Of a stretch of DNA of 64,000 bases, positions 35,201-47,696 are shown in pieces; position 1 is the first letter of the stretch; every line of letters starts with the position of its first letter. Source of the DNA: Tetracladium setigerum (Eukaryota; Ascomycota; Leotiomycetes; Helotiales); the NCBI GenBank assembly GCA_031472005.1, contig PZJY01000001.1, positions 4,216,001-4,280,000 on the forward strand. The letters are read 5' to 3'. Both the position numbers and the translations under genes were made by a program. The notes beneath the pieces are model-generated. The model saw only the letters and a list, made by a program, of their open reading frames with translations, was not told the DNA's origin and searched no databases.

Positions 35201-37022
35201 ATTCAGCAACAACGAAAAGATTTGGCTGGATGGTTCTGGCTTGGTCAAGAAGATACTCGGCAACGTGAAGTGGAGTGGAGTGACAGTTGTCGATACGGAA
35301 GCCGGCAAAGTACTTGGCCATCAGGCGTGTATACTCTGCCATTCGATCCCACAAGAACGGACTGTCTTCGCGACTTGCGCCGTATCGTAGCTTAACGCAA
35401 TCTCCCCAAACGATGACCTCACGGCGAAGATATGCTCGAGAGTCTGGACCCGCGTGATCAACCAGAGGGTTGGAAGCCCAAATCCAACCATTGTTGACGA
35501 GAGCAAGATCTTCCTGATTGTGCTTCGCCGTGGTTGCATTTTGAGGCAATCTCGTGAAGTAGGATTCAATCAGAGGATTCTTGGCATCAATCTCCCCAAG
35601 CTTTGGTCCATGATCATCCAGTCGCACATACTTGAATCTGTTGAACAGTTGTTCCAGGATCTCCGCGACATCTTTGTCGTATTCTTGATAAAGTGGCAAG
35701 TTCATCTCATCCAGACTTTTTGTAATGAAGCTTTTCACAGCTTCGCTATCTGGAGTGTTCGAGTCTTCGCCAGCGAAACGTCCAAAAACAGCCGTGATCA
35801 AGGCAGCTCCGACTTCAGGATCAATCTTTCTCCTGTAACGCTCGCCAAGTCGATCGGTATTGAGGAGTGCTTTGCTACTCAAGAACTTTGCTCTCTGAGC
35901 TGGATCCGCATTTCGAATTTCCTCGAGCCCGCCAATGCCTGATCCACCAAATCCACCCTCCGGGAATTTGATGTTTCCACTGACCCAAGCATCAACGGCA
36001 GCAGCTGCGTCACGCTTGACGTCAATGACATAGTACTCCCAGATCTTGAGTACTGCAATTACTTCGGTTTTGATGCCATCCATGATTTTCAGGAGATCAT
36101 CTACGGATTGTGGGTTCGTTGGAAGTCCAAGCTTCTTCAGGTTCTCACTGAACTCAAGAAGTTTTGTATCGAGCTCCAGTGCAGCACGAAGCCACGGGGC
36201 GCTTGAAACGTTATAACCAACTTCTGGATGCTCTTCTAGCCACTTGCTGTTGTTTGCGGTATGGTTCCATACCACGTCTGTCAGCCCCAGCATGCCATAA
36301 TCTTTCTCCATCTTCCCAACCAGCTTCTTAATATCAGCTTCACCATTGGGGAAGCATTCTGGATCCCATGCAAGCTGATCATAGATACTATAGCATGAAT
36401 TGGAGATACCGCGTTGTTGTAGAGGTGTGAAGTGTATCATGTTGTATCCCCTGTCGCTGATACCCCGCAGATGCTTCTCCCACCCGCTTGGATATTTGCC
36501 CATGAATTTCGAGATGATGGAGAAAATGGATAGGGCTGGCAATGGCAAATGCCTGCCCTCGAGAGTGAGTCGGGGAGCAACATCAATGTAGTAAGTCTCT
36601 GTCTTCGTGGGGTCCAACTTTTTCGCGTGTACTTCGGACAGGTCTGGAAGAGGGGTATATGTGGTATAGAAAGCGAAAGCGCCCGAGGTGTAAATGGGTA
36701 TAGATATCTCGATGGTACGATTGAAATCTGGCTGAAGTCTAGAATTTATTCAGCTCTGAAAGGTTTCAGCTGGTCCTTGGAGTTGTGCTTACTTGAACTG
36801 GCGAAAGTTGTCTCTCTTGAAGGTGGCGCCCTTCTCTGGGATGTTCACCCAGAGGCTTCCATCTCTGCAGATGGAGGATGTGCCCTCGATTGCAAAGCGC
36901 AAGATGATTGGGGCGTTGCTTTGAGGAGCCAGGTAAATATACCCGCCTGGCACATCGGGACTCCCATCGTCGTTCAATGGGAGGAGGTAGACTTCATTAG
37001 ATACCATTGTCTTTGGCGCCAT
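32251..37022 (-). CDS. GDB1: Glycogen debranching enzyme
   Basis: Bifunctional: 4-alpha-glucanotransferase then amylo-alpha-1,6-glucosidase, removing branch stubs during cytosolic glycogen breakdown. Exons 37022-36793, 36738-32391 and 32337-32251; donors GTAAGC and GTAAGT; phases 2 and 0 match; 1554 aa, the usual length. The transferase half has YNMIHFTPLQQRGISNSCYS, DVVWNHTANNS, FRIDNCHSTPLHVAEYLL (nucleophile Asp) and FVVAELFTGSEEMDY (acid/base Glu). The glucosidase half has SWARCWGRDVFISARGLF, MVPNLLSSGTAPRYNARDAI and the C-terminal LTQKNGEFCHDS, completed by the last exon as SPTQAWSSGCLIDLYHDAA. The start is ATG 37022 (MAPKTMVSNEVYLLPL). The 4.3-kb central exon is intact. Confidence 0.95.
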
Positions 37023-37665
37023 GGACGTTCCGAACTCGGACAATGACTGAACGTGGTATTTGGTCTACACGAGAGAGGTGATGAGTAAAGGGGAGGGCGA
37101 TGGGCAAACAATATGGAGAGGAAGAAAGGAGGTTGGTTGAGAAGTTTTGGGATCAACAGGTACCCGTGGGAACTCGGAGGGTCAGACCCGTTTAGCTTGA
37201 GACCTTCTCAGCAGCTTGCAGCTTCTTGCCCAGCGACGTCATCAGCCAAGCATGATGCTCTGACCAGCATTTAGATTGATGCTCTTCATGGTCCACTCTT
37301 ACCGTACAGTAACAATTCTTTTTATTGGGACATTATTGATTATTACTCTTGAAAGATGCGCGATATCTGATGTTTTTATTGACAGACATTGTTTGAACTT
37401 TTCCAATACTTACCTACCTAGTTTGACAATCGTATGGTCATCACAGGTGCCACAAACTCAACCCACAATTTTGGATTGCAAACAATGCAATGATTGAAAA
37501 AGATACACATTGTTGGGATTTCAGAAAGGCCCAATATAATTTAAACAGTACGGCGATCTTACAATCTTGAAAGGTTAGGCCTTATTTATAGAATCTCCAG
37601 AGAAGATAGAAGCGTGCATGATTTGTGAATGTCACAGTATTCAACAACAGCACACCCTCAAAATC
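37023..37665. other. Intergenic, no gene seen
   Basis: Promoter region of the debranching enzyme gene and 3' flank of the next minus-strand gene. Confidence 0.45.
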
Positions 37666-38486
37666 CTAGTCAAATAAAGAATAAGGCATATCATCATCAC
37701 TACCCTCCATCACAAATATGCCTCTCTGAAAAAGTCGATCCCCAACCTCAAATTCCCTCACCTCATTAAATCTCCCATTCAAATACCTCTCAAACACCTC
37801 TCTCGATTTAGCACGTCCGTTAACATCCACCTCCACCACCGTATCCCTCTGTAATCCTCTCTCAAAAAACTCAACAACTAAACCCAGCCACCCAATCCAA
37901 TCAGCTAGGTGAGTCTCATTACCCTTCCTCCATATTGCATGCATCTCACCCGTAAAACTATATCCACTGTCGAGAAGATGAAAAGTCACTGGCTCCGGCG
38001 CTACAAATCTCAAACTTCTCAAGTTCGACAGTATCAAAGACCATAATTTCTCATCCGGTGTGTTCTTCTGAAGAAGGTGGTCACCATAACCACCAATAGT
38101 GACGATGACATTCCTCATTCTTTGAAGATTCTGGGCGGAGAACCTGTTGAGGGGGATGGATGCTCCGGTGCTTCGAATGGAGATTTCAAAGATGGTTTCG
38201 GAGTAGAGCAAATCAAGAGCTTCGGCTGTGATTTTTTTGTTGAGGAGGAGAATGTTGTTATGGTGCTGAGCAGGTGAAGGAGCTTCGTCTGGGAGGGCCT
38301 TCGCGAAATATGCCTCGATGGTTTGATTGAGTGGGAGGATGAGACTGTATATTTGGGCGCGAATCTCTGAGTGAAAATTAAAATGGCTTTGCCCTTCTAA
38401 CGGGTTTTAGACGTACCATATGGAAGGCGTAGAAAACCAACAGGTTCAGGAGAAGAAACGCGATCGTCATCCAACCTGGGTGACAT
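37666..38486 (-). CDS. F-box-like/'FLRLPYEIR' protein, 256 aa
   Basis: Two exons: 38486-38417 and 38366-37666, joined by a 50-nt intron with donor GTACGT and acceptor CTCAG, phase 1. The junction creates FLRLPYEIRAQIYSLIL, the signature seen at the start of many fungal F-box-like proteins of unknown function. Later landmarks are NKKITAEALDLLYSET, FEISIRSTG and an acidic tail ending MPYSLFD. No partner or substrate can be named. It lies downstream of the permease gene on the same strand, 347 bp away, with no sign of shared regulation. Confidence 0.75.
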
Positions 38487-38833
38487 TTTCACAGAAGGTT
38501 GGATTCGCAGCCTCGTTGGGATTTCTGGAGTGGGTTTCGTGGGCTTCCTTCTTTTTTAAATCCTTCGAGACTTACTGCAAGAAGTTGTTCTCTATGAAGC
38601 AAGAAGTGTCCAGGAGGTTGGGAACTGGAAGGTGTATTGTGCCGCACCGGTGCTGTACCGTCTTCTTACTGCCTCTGACCACCGCCCTCGCTTACAGCAG
38701 TCGCCTCTCGCAGATACAAGGCAGCAGGTAGTCCGGACGTTCAATTGTCAACATTCGGCAAAGTGAATAAAGGTTTCGAGTGGGGTATCTGATCATATTA
38801 TCATTTATAATTATCGTACTCTGCTTTGTACAT

Positions 38834-40642
38834 CTAAGCCTCGGCATCAAGGACATTGCCTTGATCGTCAACAGCGATCTTCGTCTTCATCGTACTGGCC
38901 TTTCTTGGGTTCTTCGCGGCAAAGATATCTCCCATCTCCTCCAAAGTCTTTCCTGCAGTCTCGACAAAGAAGAAGTAAATGATGATCAGCTCAACACAGA
39001 TCCATCCAATGTAAACAAGGTACAACTTCCAGCCGATCTTCTCAATACCAACACTGATACCGAAAGTGTTGACCACCATGGCAATGTTGAGGAACAAAAA
39101 GTTCAATCCGGAACCCTTCGCACGAGTTCTGTTTTCGAGACATTCGACAGCATACAAGGTCTAAATTGTGTTAGTTTTCGCTCAATCGGTAGAAAAGTTT
39201 CGGAAAAGCTTACTTGAAGTGGAGTGAAACCCCAGGCGAAGATGATACCGAAGAGGAAGATGGAAACAATAACTCCGTAAGAAAGATCCTTGTTCTTCTC
39301 GGACTCAGCGGTGAAAGCAGTGAGCATGATGTAGGAGGCAAGACCACCTCCAAGACCAGCCAACATCATGAAGCGACGGCCAAGTCTGTCAAGGAGAGTG
39401 GCACCGTAGACAGCACCCATCATAGAGAAAATCGGGTTAATAGCATTGATGAGAAGTTGAGTGGATTTGTTGGTGATACCGGCATTCTGAATCATGGCAG
39501 GCATGAAATAGGAGACGACGTTGTTGCCAGACCATTGACCGAAGAAGGACATGCCGATGACCATGTAGAGTCTGTAGCGAGCGGCTCTGGTGTTGACAAG
39601 CTCGCGGTAATCCCACCATGGGTTATCGTCACGGGTGAGGGCCAATTGCTCGATAATCTCGTTGTATTGAAGTTGCACGAGAGGAGAACTCTCATCGCCG
39701 TTACCGTGGTATTCGGTGAAGATGGCGAGGGCCTCTTCACGTCTGTCGTGGGCAATCAACCAACGTGGGGACTCGGGGAAGAACATGATCAATGACATGA
39801 CGATGGCTGGCATGCCGGCTTGAACAATAGTTGGAATTCTCCATGCCCACTCGCTTGTGAGACTGTTTATATTTGTTAGCGAAAAGAATGCGGAGTCCGA
39901 ACTCCGGATGACTTACTGGTTAGAACCATATGTTGTCCATCCAGCGATGATGTTTCCGAACCACCAGAAGTTGTTATACATCCCAGCCATGGTTCCACGG
40001 TATGCGGGGTGGGCAAGTTCGACTGTGTAAGCTGGTCCTGCTGCGGAGGCAATAGCGGCTCCGAAACCCAAAATGAAACGACCTCCCATGAATTGGCCCA
40101 TGCTGTGGGCTGCTCCTTGAACAGCAGTACCAATCAATACAATAGCGCATCCGGCGAAGATACACCATCTTCTGCCGTATCCATCTGCAATCAAACCACA
40201 GAATGGGAAAGCACCGATTTGACCAAGATTGTAGATGATGAAGACAATACCGGTGCTTGCACCAGCTCCAGTCAAGTTGAATGACTTCTGATATGGGTCC
40301 ATGTTGTTGATTGCTCCCATCAAGGAGGAATCTAGATATATTAGCAAGTGCTTTGGTTGTGAAAACAAACTGAAACTTCGGATTGTGTGAAGTTGAAAAC
40401 TTACCGAAACCGTTCATGGTTGATACAAGATATCCAATAGCCATGATGAAGTAAAGCTTCATCATGCTCTTCGACAGGAGGGAGGGCTTGCTAGCAGCAA
40501 TGGCAGCCGCCAATGCCACAGAGGCAGCCTCTACGTGAGTGACATTGTCGGAGTTGTATTTCTCGTCCATGGCAGATGGTTCGTTTCCAAGACGGTTGCT
40601 TTCTTCGTGCTCGGCACTCACAGTTGGCTTTTGAGCAGACAT
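38834..40642 (-). CDS. Lactose permease-like MFS sugar transporter (LAC12/lacpA type)
   Basis: Plasma-membrane proton symporter of the MFS sugar-porter family, probably importing lactose. Exons 40642-40405, 40331-39917, 39862-39214 and 39160-38834; donors GTAAGT, GTAAGT and GTAAGC; phases consistent; 542 aa with 12 predicted helices. The N-terminal ~65 residues are hydrophilic (MSAQKPTVSAEHEESNRL). Porter motifs: GLIADGYGRRWCIF, GRFILGFGAAIAS, YRGTMAGMYNNFWWFGNII, FFPESPRWLIAHDRREEAL, LLDRLGRRFMML and FFFVETAGKTLEEM. The assignment to lactose rests on similarity to LAC12-like permeases and on the divergent beta-galactosidase gene at 42408, the same arrangement as lacpA-bgaD in Aspergillus nidulans and LAC12-LAC4 in Kluyveromyces. 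Confidence 0.88.
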
Positions 40643-40751
40643 GATGAGTATTGAAGCTGTTGTTGACTTCGAGCAAAGGAAGACCAAACAAAGAGAGGAA
40701 GGAATGAGCTGGAGAGGGGAAATGGAATCAAACAGGGAGGGATCAGCATCT

Positions 40752-40759
40752 CTTATATA
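40752..40759 (-). promoter_or_regulatory. TATA box of the permease gene
   Basis: TATATAAG on the minus strand, ~110 nt before ATG 40642. Confidence 0.55.
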
Positions 40760-41200
40760 CCTCAGAACCCATCCTCGAAGATCGGTCTTGGGAACCTAGA
40801 TCAAGACCTAGATGCATGGAGGCAAGGCTTGTTTTCCCCCTCACTCCACATCTCAATCATATGGTTTGTTTGAATGTAACCTTGGGGCCCCATTATGCCT
40901 GGGGTGCCCATAGCCTGGCCCCTAAATTTGGGATTCTGGTGGAGATGCAAACAAAGGTTGGGAACTTCCAAGAAAAGATAACTTCCTCGATTCATGTTGG
41001 CCGAGGCTCCAAGCAGAGCTTTTCTGACACTAGTAAGCCAGCAAGATATGAGGACGCCATTGGCTGGAGAGTCAGAGGCAAACATCGCTAAATCCCCGTA
41101 TCCCTCCAACCTTGCTCCAACCTTGGGGATCGCGGAGATTTGGGGTAATTTTCGGCATGGCGGAGGTGGAGGCGACGATATTTCAGCGAGTCATGTCTTG

Positions 41201-41217
41201 CGGTCCGCAGCTCCCCG
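41201..41217. promoter_or_regulatory. Gal4-type zinc-cluster site CGG-N11-CCG
   Basis: Exact match to the 17-bp spacing bound by Gal4/Lac9 dimers in yeasts. It is the only one I found in the divergent promoter, and a chance match in 1.8 kb is not rare (about 0.4 expected), so functional relevance is uncertain. Confidence 0.35.
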
Positions 41218-42407
41218 ACTCTCTCACTGTGAAAAGAATCAAAAAAAATGAGATAATCCACTGTTCTCGGAGAGTCTAACCAAATAATGATAAAGAAAAA
41301 AGCCAAGCATAGCTCCGGAGAGTAAGATGCAAGTAGAGCGCACGACCGATTTCAACATGTGGTGAGATGAGTTTATGGCAAATGCCATGCAAAGGCAACA
41401 GAAAGAGGCAAATTGAACGTCAAAACTGGATTGTCTACCTCGTGTTGGCTTCGGTCAGTCGCGATCTCTTGGTAAGTGATTTCCAATGCTCCTCGGCTCC
41501 TCACGCTCACATCGTCAGCCAAGGGTGCATGTCAACAAACCCTTCACTTGGCTGCCAAATAACGGCGCATGATAGAAGTTCAAATCTGCAAGGCCGTTGA
41601 TCGGTTGACAATAACATAGCGGCATAAGAAAGCAAAGGCCGAGAACGGAAGGAAATGTGTCACGGCACTCGGCAATGAGACGACCAAGCGAGAAGGTGGA
41701 ACGACCCGTCTTCGCCGTCGCTCGCCGTCTTGAAAAGTCAACCGTCCAGCTGGAAGTGGGGTACGAGCACACTGTAAGCGGCGGTAAAGGCGGAGGCGCT
41801 AACGACGAAGCTAGCTGAAGCAGCTAGCAATCTACTAAGTAGTACTCCATAAACAGCCTCATACGACAATCATATGCAGCCACTGTAACGCCATCCCACG
41901 CAATGAACACCGCTGAGGGCAAAGAAGATGTACGGAGGTAACATTCTGAACTTCTGTATCCTCGGCTTGATTTCAACAGGTAGGGGGGATTCTCAGAACC
42001 TTCAATTAATTAACGGGGAATTTTGTACGGTGGTAACTCAGAAGAGAGCGAGTGACTTGAAATGTGTTTTCACTATTTTTATCGTGTTAGTTCATGCTGC
42101 CATTTCCCACTCCAAGTAGCATGTAAGATCTTACATTCTACTGTAATCTTACATACTATGAACCACATTCACGGAGTTCCTTCCACGATACCCATGGGAC
42201 CATCCCAGCACGCCACGCGACTAACAAAACCTATCGTGCATATCTACGATGTCATGGAGAACCTGGTCTGTCAAACCGCCGAGACGGTCCCAAAGGTTTG
42301 ACTCGCGCAGCGGATAAACACCACTTTTCATACAGACAAAACTTCAAAGCTGCTCCGAAAAGCTGGCATCAACACCGAAAATCTATCGATCCCTCAATAA
42401 ATTTAAC

Positions 42408-45400
42408 ATGGCTGAAACACACACATTCCCTAAACAGCGCCCGGACTGGAATAATCTGGCTGTCATCCACAGGAACACCCTCCCTCCAAGATCAACATTC
42501 TTTCTATATGACAACGCTACAGATGCGCAAACACGTGATGTATCGAAAACGAAGACAACTTCATTGAATGGAACCTGGAAATTCAACTTGGTCAACAGTC
42601 CTTTCGACGCTCCTGAAGATTTTCACAATGAGAAATTTGACACGAGCAGTTGGGGTCAGATCGAGGTGCCTGGAATGTGGCAGTTGCAGGGTTATGGAAA
42701 AGGTCCTCAGTAAGTAGCTATATCTTTTGAGGAAAAACAAGCAGAGAACTAACTCTGGAAAGCTACACAAACGTGATCTTCCCTTTTCCGGTTGATCCTC
42801 CCAATGTTCCATTTGACAACAATGAAACAGGAAGTTATTTGAGAACTTTCACCGTTCCAAACAGCTACAAAGACCATCAGCTCCGTCTGAGATTCGAAGG
42901 TGTTGATTCTTCTTTCCATGTCTGGGTTAATGGAAAGGAAGTTGGGTACTCGCAAGGATCGAGAAACCCATCTGAATTCGACATCACCCCATTTGTCAAT
43001 CTCGAAGGCGAAAACACCCTCGCTGTTCGAGTATACCAATGGTGCGATGCAACCTACATTGAAGACCAAGATCAGTGGTGGTTGAGTGGTATTTTCCGAG
43101 ATGTCAATCTTTTGGCCTTCCCAAAAGTTCGCTTCGAGGATTATCAAATCCAAACAATTCTTGATTCCAAGTATGAAGATGCTACACTCTCCGTCAAAGT
43201 CACTCTAAACACCAAATCAGACGTAAATCTCACCCTTCTGGACGCCGAAGGAAAGACTGTTGTATCCGAAAAAATCACTGCCGATCCCGAAGGAACTTTC
43301 AAGCTCCCCATCACAAACCCAAGAAATGGACAGCCGAGACACCCTACCTCTACCAATTACTTCTTTCCGTAGACGACTGCGCTGTCCAGCAACGAGTCGG
43401 CTTCCGCCAGTCTGAGCTCAAAAACGGAGTTTTCATGGTCAATGGAAACCCAGTCAAATTCCGCGGAGTGAATCGCCACGAACACCACCCAGAAAGCGGC
43501 CGTACCGTCCCCTATGAGTTCCTCCGTAATGATCTCCTCCTCATGAAAAAGCACAACATCAACGCCGTCCGAACCTCCCATCAACTCAACGACTACCATC
43601 TCTATGATCTCGCTGATGAGCTCGGTCTCTGGATCATGGACGAGTGCGATCTAGAATGCCATGGTTTCGGTGAAGTGGATGAAAATCTCCTCCCAATTGA
43701 AGTGCGCCATCTAGACTACGATATTAAGAAGAACATGGTTCGTGATAAGCCTGCTCGCTGGACTTCGGATAACCCAGATTGGGAAGAGACATATGTCGAT
43801 CGTGCTAGACAGGCTGTTTCGCGGGATAAGAATCACCCGTCGGTCATTATTTGGTCGCTTGGTAACGAAGCATTTTATGGACGCAATTTCCAAAAGATGT
43901 ACGATTTGATCAAGAGTGTTGATAACACAAGATTGGTGCATTATGAAGGTGATTGGCAGGCACAGACTGTGGATATGTTCAGCAAGATGTATCCCACTGT
44001 GGAATACATCACTAAGTTTGCGGAGGAGGAGAATTGGGAAAAACCGTACGTACAAATCGGCCTTTCTAGCCTACTCTCTTTTTGGAAGGGCTCGCAGGTG
44101 ATGTCTTGGAGAAGTCTCCCGCCCGATCACACAGTTTGATGAGCTTTTTGAGAAAACACTGCTAACATTTCAAAGAATGGTATTGTGCGAATATGTTCAC
44201 GCCATGGGTAATGGACCAGGAGCAATCAAGGAATATGTGGATGCCTTCTACAAATACCCAAGGCTCATGGGAGGTTTTGTTTGGGAATGGGCGAATCATG
44301 TGAGTTTCTCATTCTCACTTCCTGAAGTCTCGGCATATTGAGATCTGCTTCAAGTCTGCAGCTCTAACGTGAAATAGGGCCTGAGAACTAAGAACAAAGA
44401 AGGAGAAGAATACTTTGCTTACGGTGGAGACTTCGGAGAATCCCCACACGATGGCCACTTCGTTGTAGATGGAATTGTCACTTCTGATCACAAGCCAGCT
44501 CCTGGATTGATCGAACACATGAAAGCCGTCGAACCCGTCCAAGTTCTCAGCTACTCCAACGAGAAAGTTGAGATCATCAACCGATACGATCACGTGTCAC
44601 TTGACCATTTGAAGTGTGAGTGGAGTTTGGTAGGAGATGGGTTCAGAAAGGCAGGAAAGGAGGTCAATATTCCACAAGGTAAGCGCAATTTTTCCAAGAA
44701 ACAACAACGAAACTTGACACTAAACTTTGAATTAGGCATCAAACCCCACACAACAGCCAAACTTGAGATTGAAGGTCTTGGAGATATTTCCAAAGAAGGA
44801 GAATGCTACCTTGAACTAGTCTTCACTCTACGAGAAGCAAACAACTGGGCACCAGCAGGACATGAAGTAGCATTCGGTCAACTTCCTCTCAACGCACCAG
44901 CAACTTTCAAAACCCTCAAATCTCTCACCCCCTCAACGGCTCCATCCCATAAACAAACCAGCTCGCAGATTCTAGAAATCACTGGCGCCACTGGCGTTAC
45001 CTGGAAATTCAACACCGTACACGGAAATCTCATCTCCTGGAAGACTCCTTCTGGAGAAGAATTGATCCACACGCCTGCAGTGCTCGACTTCCACCGCGCG
45101 CAGACTGATAACGACTCCCCCGGAAAGTACGGTCAAAGTTGGAAATGGGGACGCCTGGCTCAAGTAAAGACGCATGTACGCGCCGTATCCTGGACTGCCG
45201 AAAAAGATAGCTTGATCATCACCGTTGACGCGAGAATTGCACCACCAGTTCTGGAATGGGCTGTAAACACCACCTTCACGTACACTTTCACCTCACAAAA
45301 CCTCTCTATCAAAGTCAAGGGCGTTCCTACCGGTGGAACCTTGCCTCCAACATTCGCACGCATCGGACTCACATTGTCTCTGAATGACATTGAAAGCGCA

Positions 45401-45808
45401 GCTTGGTTCGGCCGTGGACCAGGAGAATCCTACTCCGACAAGAAACTATCGCAAAGATACGGCAACCACGAACTTGCCATCGATGAACTCTTCACCGATT
45501 ACGAGTTCCCCCAGGAATCCGGTAACAGAACTGATGTGCGATGGGTTGCGTTCAAGGGCAAGAAGGCCGCACTGAAAGCTGCGTTTGCGGATTTGGGCGG
45601 TGCGAGCTTTACGGCGAGTCACTATGCGACTGCTGATTTGGAGGCAAGCAAACATCCTTATGAGTTGTATAAGAGCAAGAAGGCGGAGACGATTGTGAGG
45701 TTGGATTGGGCCCATCATGGATTGGGAACGGGAAGTTGTGGGCCGGTTACTATGGAGAAATATGAGCTGAAGAGCGGGGAGTTTGAGTATGAGGTTTTGT
45801 TGGAGTAG
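42408..45808 (+). CDS. Intracellular beta-galactosidase, GH2 family (LAC4/bgaD type; one-base frameshift)
   Basis: Hydrolyses lactose to glucose and galactose in the cytosol; there is no signal peptide. Exons 42408-42709, 42763-44045, 44176-44299, 44378-44678 and 44736-45808, with phases consistent after adding one base; 1027 aa, like LAC4. Domains: N-terminal jelly roll (NLAVIHRNTLPPRSTFFLYD, LNGTWKF, WQLQGYGKGPHYTN), GH2 Ig-like domain, TIM barrel with FRGVNRHEHHPESGRT, SLGNEAFYG (acid/base Glu) and VLCEYVHAMGNGPG (nucleophile Glu), then the small-chain beta-sandwich with WFGRGPGESYSDKK. The frame breaks after LPITNP at CCC (43318-43320): a fourth C gives NPKKWTAETPYLYQLLLSV and rejoins the barrel frame at once. 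Divergent partner: the permease at 38834-40642. Confidence 0.93.
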
Positions 45809-46767
45809 AAAAGGGCAAAATTAGAGGGTATTATTTGGGGAAAACCGGTAAATCCAAAAGGAATGAGAAATGAGAAATGATGTTTGAAGAGCTAACATAG
45901 TCTTGATTTTCTGAACCGCCTGTATGGAAGGAAGTGAAATATTTGATAGGCTGATCAAGGTATCGAAAGTCTCTAGTTCCCGCCCATCACTGTTCGAGTC
46001 GATGTTGACGCGACACCAGATGATAAGCGCCTTGATTAGTCATCTCACAGGGCTTTTCTCTCGAAGAATAGATATTCAGCACATATCACACAGAGTAAGT
46101 TATTGTCCGTAATTTCAAATTAAGTTCCTTTTTATTTTCTCTCTCCTATGCTTCTTTCCCCCAAGGGTTTATGAGGGAGACACCTTCCGCATATGACAAG
46201 TGGCGTCCGCAATACCCGCCCTGCATCACTTCTTCCAAGAGCTTATCAACATTTTTGATATTTTTAGAACTGCTGAGCAAATCCTTGTGACTTAATATTC
46301 CAATTTTCCGGGATGGAGGCGTTGAAACAGGCAAAACGACTTTCCTTATGAGAATACCGATTGGTTTTAGGCACTAGCTCATTCGCTCGCTCTTGCTGGG
46401 GATGTTCTAATTGTATGAAATTTACCCCTCACTAAAGCCTTCCAGGGATGTTTCTTGCTGACCAACAGTATTCTGTGACTTCTGCAATAGGCTGACATCG
46501 CACCATAATCCTACCAGGAAGGCGAAGAGGCGTTGATGCGGCGCATTGTTTACCTTCCGCAATGAAGCTTGGCGTACTTAGTAAGTAACATGCTTCTGGG
46601 AATGAGGCAATAGAAGATCCTAGTTTATAGAAGTTATGCAAATGGGTAGCGAATTGAAAGCTTATTGTACTCTAACGCAATCTTCATTGGTTGGTTCGAA
46701 GGAATGGATATTCTTTGTTCTGGGGTCTTCGATCAGCCTTTCAAATAACGGTCAGCCGGAGAGAAAG
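45809..46767. other. Intergenic, no gene seen
   Basis: About 1 kb without a coding-like frame on either strand, leading into the hemerythrin-like gene promoter. Confidence 0.45.
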
Positions 46768-46775
46768 TATATAAA
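46768..46775 (+). promoter_or_regulatory. TATA box of the hemerythrin-like gene
   Basis: TATATAAA about 125 nt upstream of ATG 46900, followed by a CT-rich stretch. Confidence 0.5.
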
Positions 46776-46899
46776 CTTCTCCCCTTGGGCGTGATCAAAT
46801 TTCATTCATATCATTTCACGTAATACATTATTTTATTTCGTTACAATTATCTCCTCTTCAAAGTTCATACTCACCCAGATTCAACTTCACCAAACCAAG

Positions 46900-47696
46900 A
46901 TGGCTTCCCAAACCCTCATCTACGCCGACCACCCATTCTCACTTGTGGAAGTCCCAGGTCTAGGAACGCCAGTCAAAGAACTCTCAACTTCAGTATACGT
47001 AGCTCAAGACATGGCATGCGCCCACAACGGTCTCCTCAGAAGCCTAAACTCCATCTACCTCCAAGCACCTCATGTCACCTCACCCAAAGACATCAAGGAT
47101 TTCCTCCTCTTCATCAAATTCTGGTGCGGCTGGATTGAAGATCATCACAGTGTGGAAGAAACCCTTCTTTTCCCACAAATTGAAGAACTTTCCGGTGTGG
47201 TGGGGTTAATGGAGGCAAATGTGAGCCAGCATCATGCTTTCTTGGGCGGGTTGGAGGAACTCGAGAGGTACGCGAAAGAGACAAAAGTGGAGGATTATGA
47301 TAGCTCGAAGGTCGTGGGTATCATTGATGGATTTGGACAAATCTTCTCGGAGCATCTGGCAGATGAGATCGCGACGCTTTTGAAGCTCGATATCTACGAC
47401 GCCAAGAAACTCAGGGAGATCTACGATATCTTCGAATTGGAGCTGAGAAAGGGCGATAAGGTATACTTTTCCCACCAAACTCGAGAATCCTTAGGCTAAT
47501 TTCAAAATAGGCAGTTTTATACCCGCTGGTGATGGGCTCGGGTGATAATAGTCTCATTCATTGGCCAGTCGTACCCCCACCAGTCTTGTATTTGATTCAT
47601 TATGTTTTTGAGTGGAAGTACTCTGGGTCATGGAGATTCAATCCCTCAACTACTTGGGGTGAGAAAAGACCGTTAGCTTTCGTAGGGAAGAAATGA
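46900..47696 (+). CDS. Hemerythrin-like domain protein, 248 aa
   Basis: Two exons: 46900-47460 and 47511-47696 (donor GTATAC, acceptor AATAG, phase 0). The four-helix bundle shows the expected His/Glu ligands: CAHNGLLRSLNSIY, WIEDHHSVEETLLFPQIE, VSQHHAFLGGLEEL and FSEHLADEIATLL, a di-iron site. The C-terminal exon gives AVLYPLVMGSGDN, VVPPPVLYLIHYVF and WRFNPSTTWGEKRPLAFVG, a conserved tail in fungal members. Biochemical role unproven; O2, redox or metal sensing is typical of the fold. Reading through the intron instead would give a short alternative tail ending at 47499. Confidence 0.88.

Larger units (their letters stand above)
40643..42407. promoter_or_regulatory. Bidirectional promoter of the permease / beta-galactosidase pair
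   Basis: 1765 bp between divergent start codons, with no convincing gene inside. It contains a TATA box on the permease side, a CreA-type SYGGRG site (CTGGGG at 40899-40904) and a Gal4-type CGG-N11-CCG palindrome at 41201-41217. Co-regulation by lactose/galactose and carbon repression is inferred from the layout and from the characterised lacpA-bgaD and LAC12-LAC4 pairs. Confidence 0.6.

Noticed and set aside
41515..41772. 85-aa minus-strand frame in the lactose promoter
   Set aside because: No motif, no introns, and inside an intergenic region typical of this gene pair.
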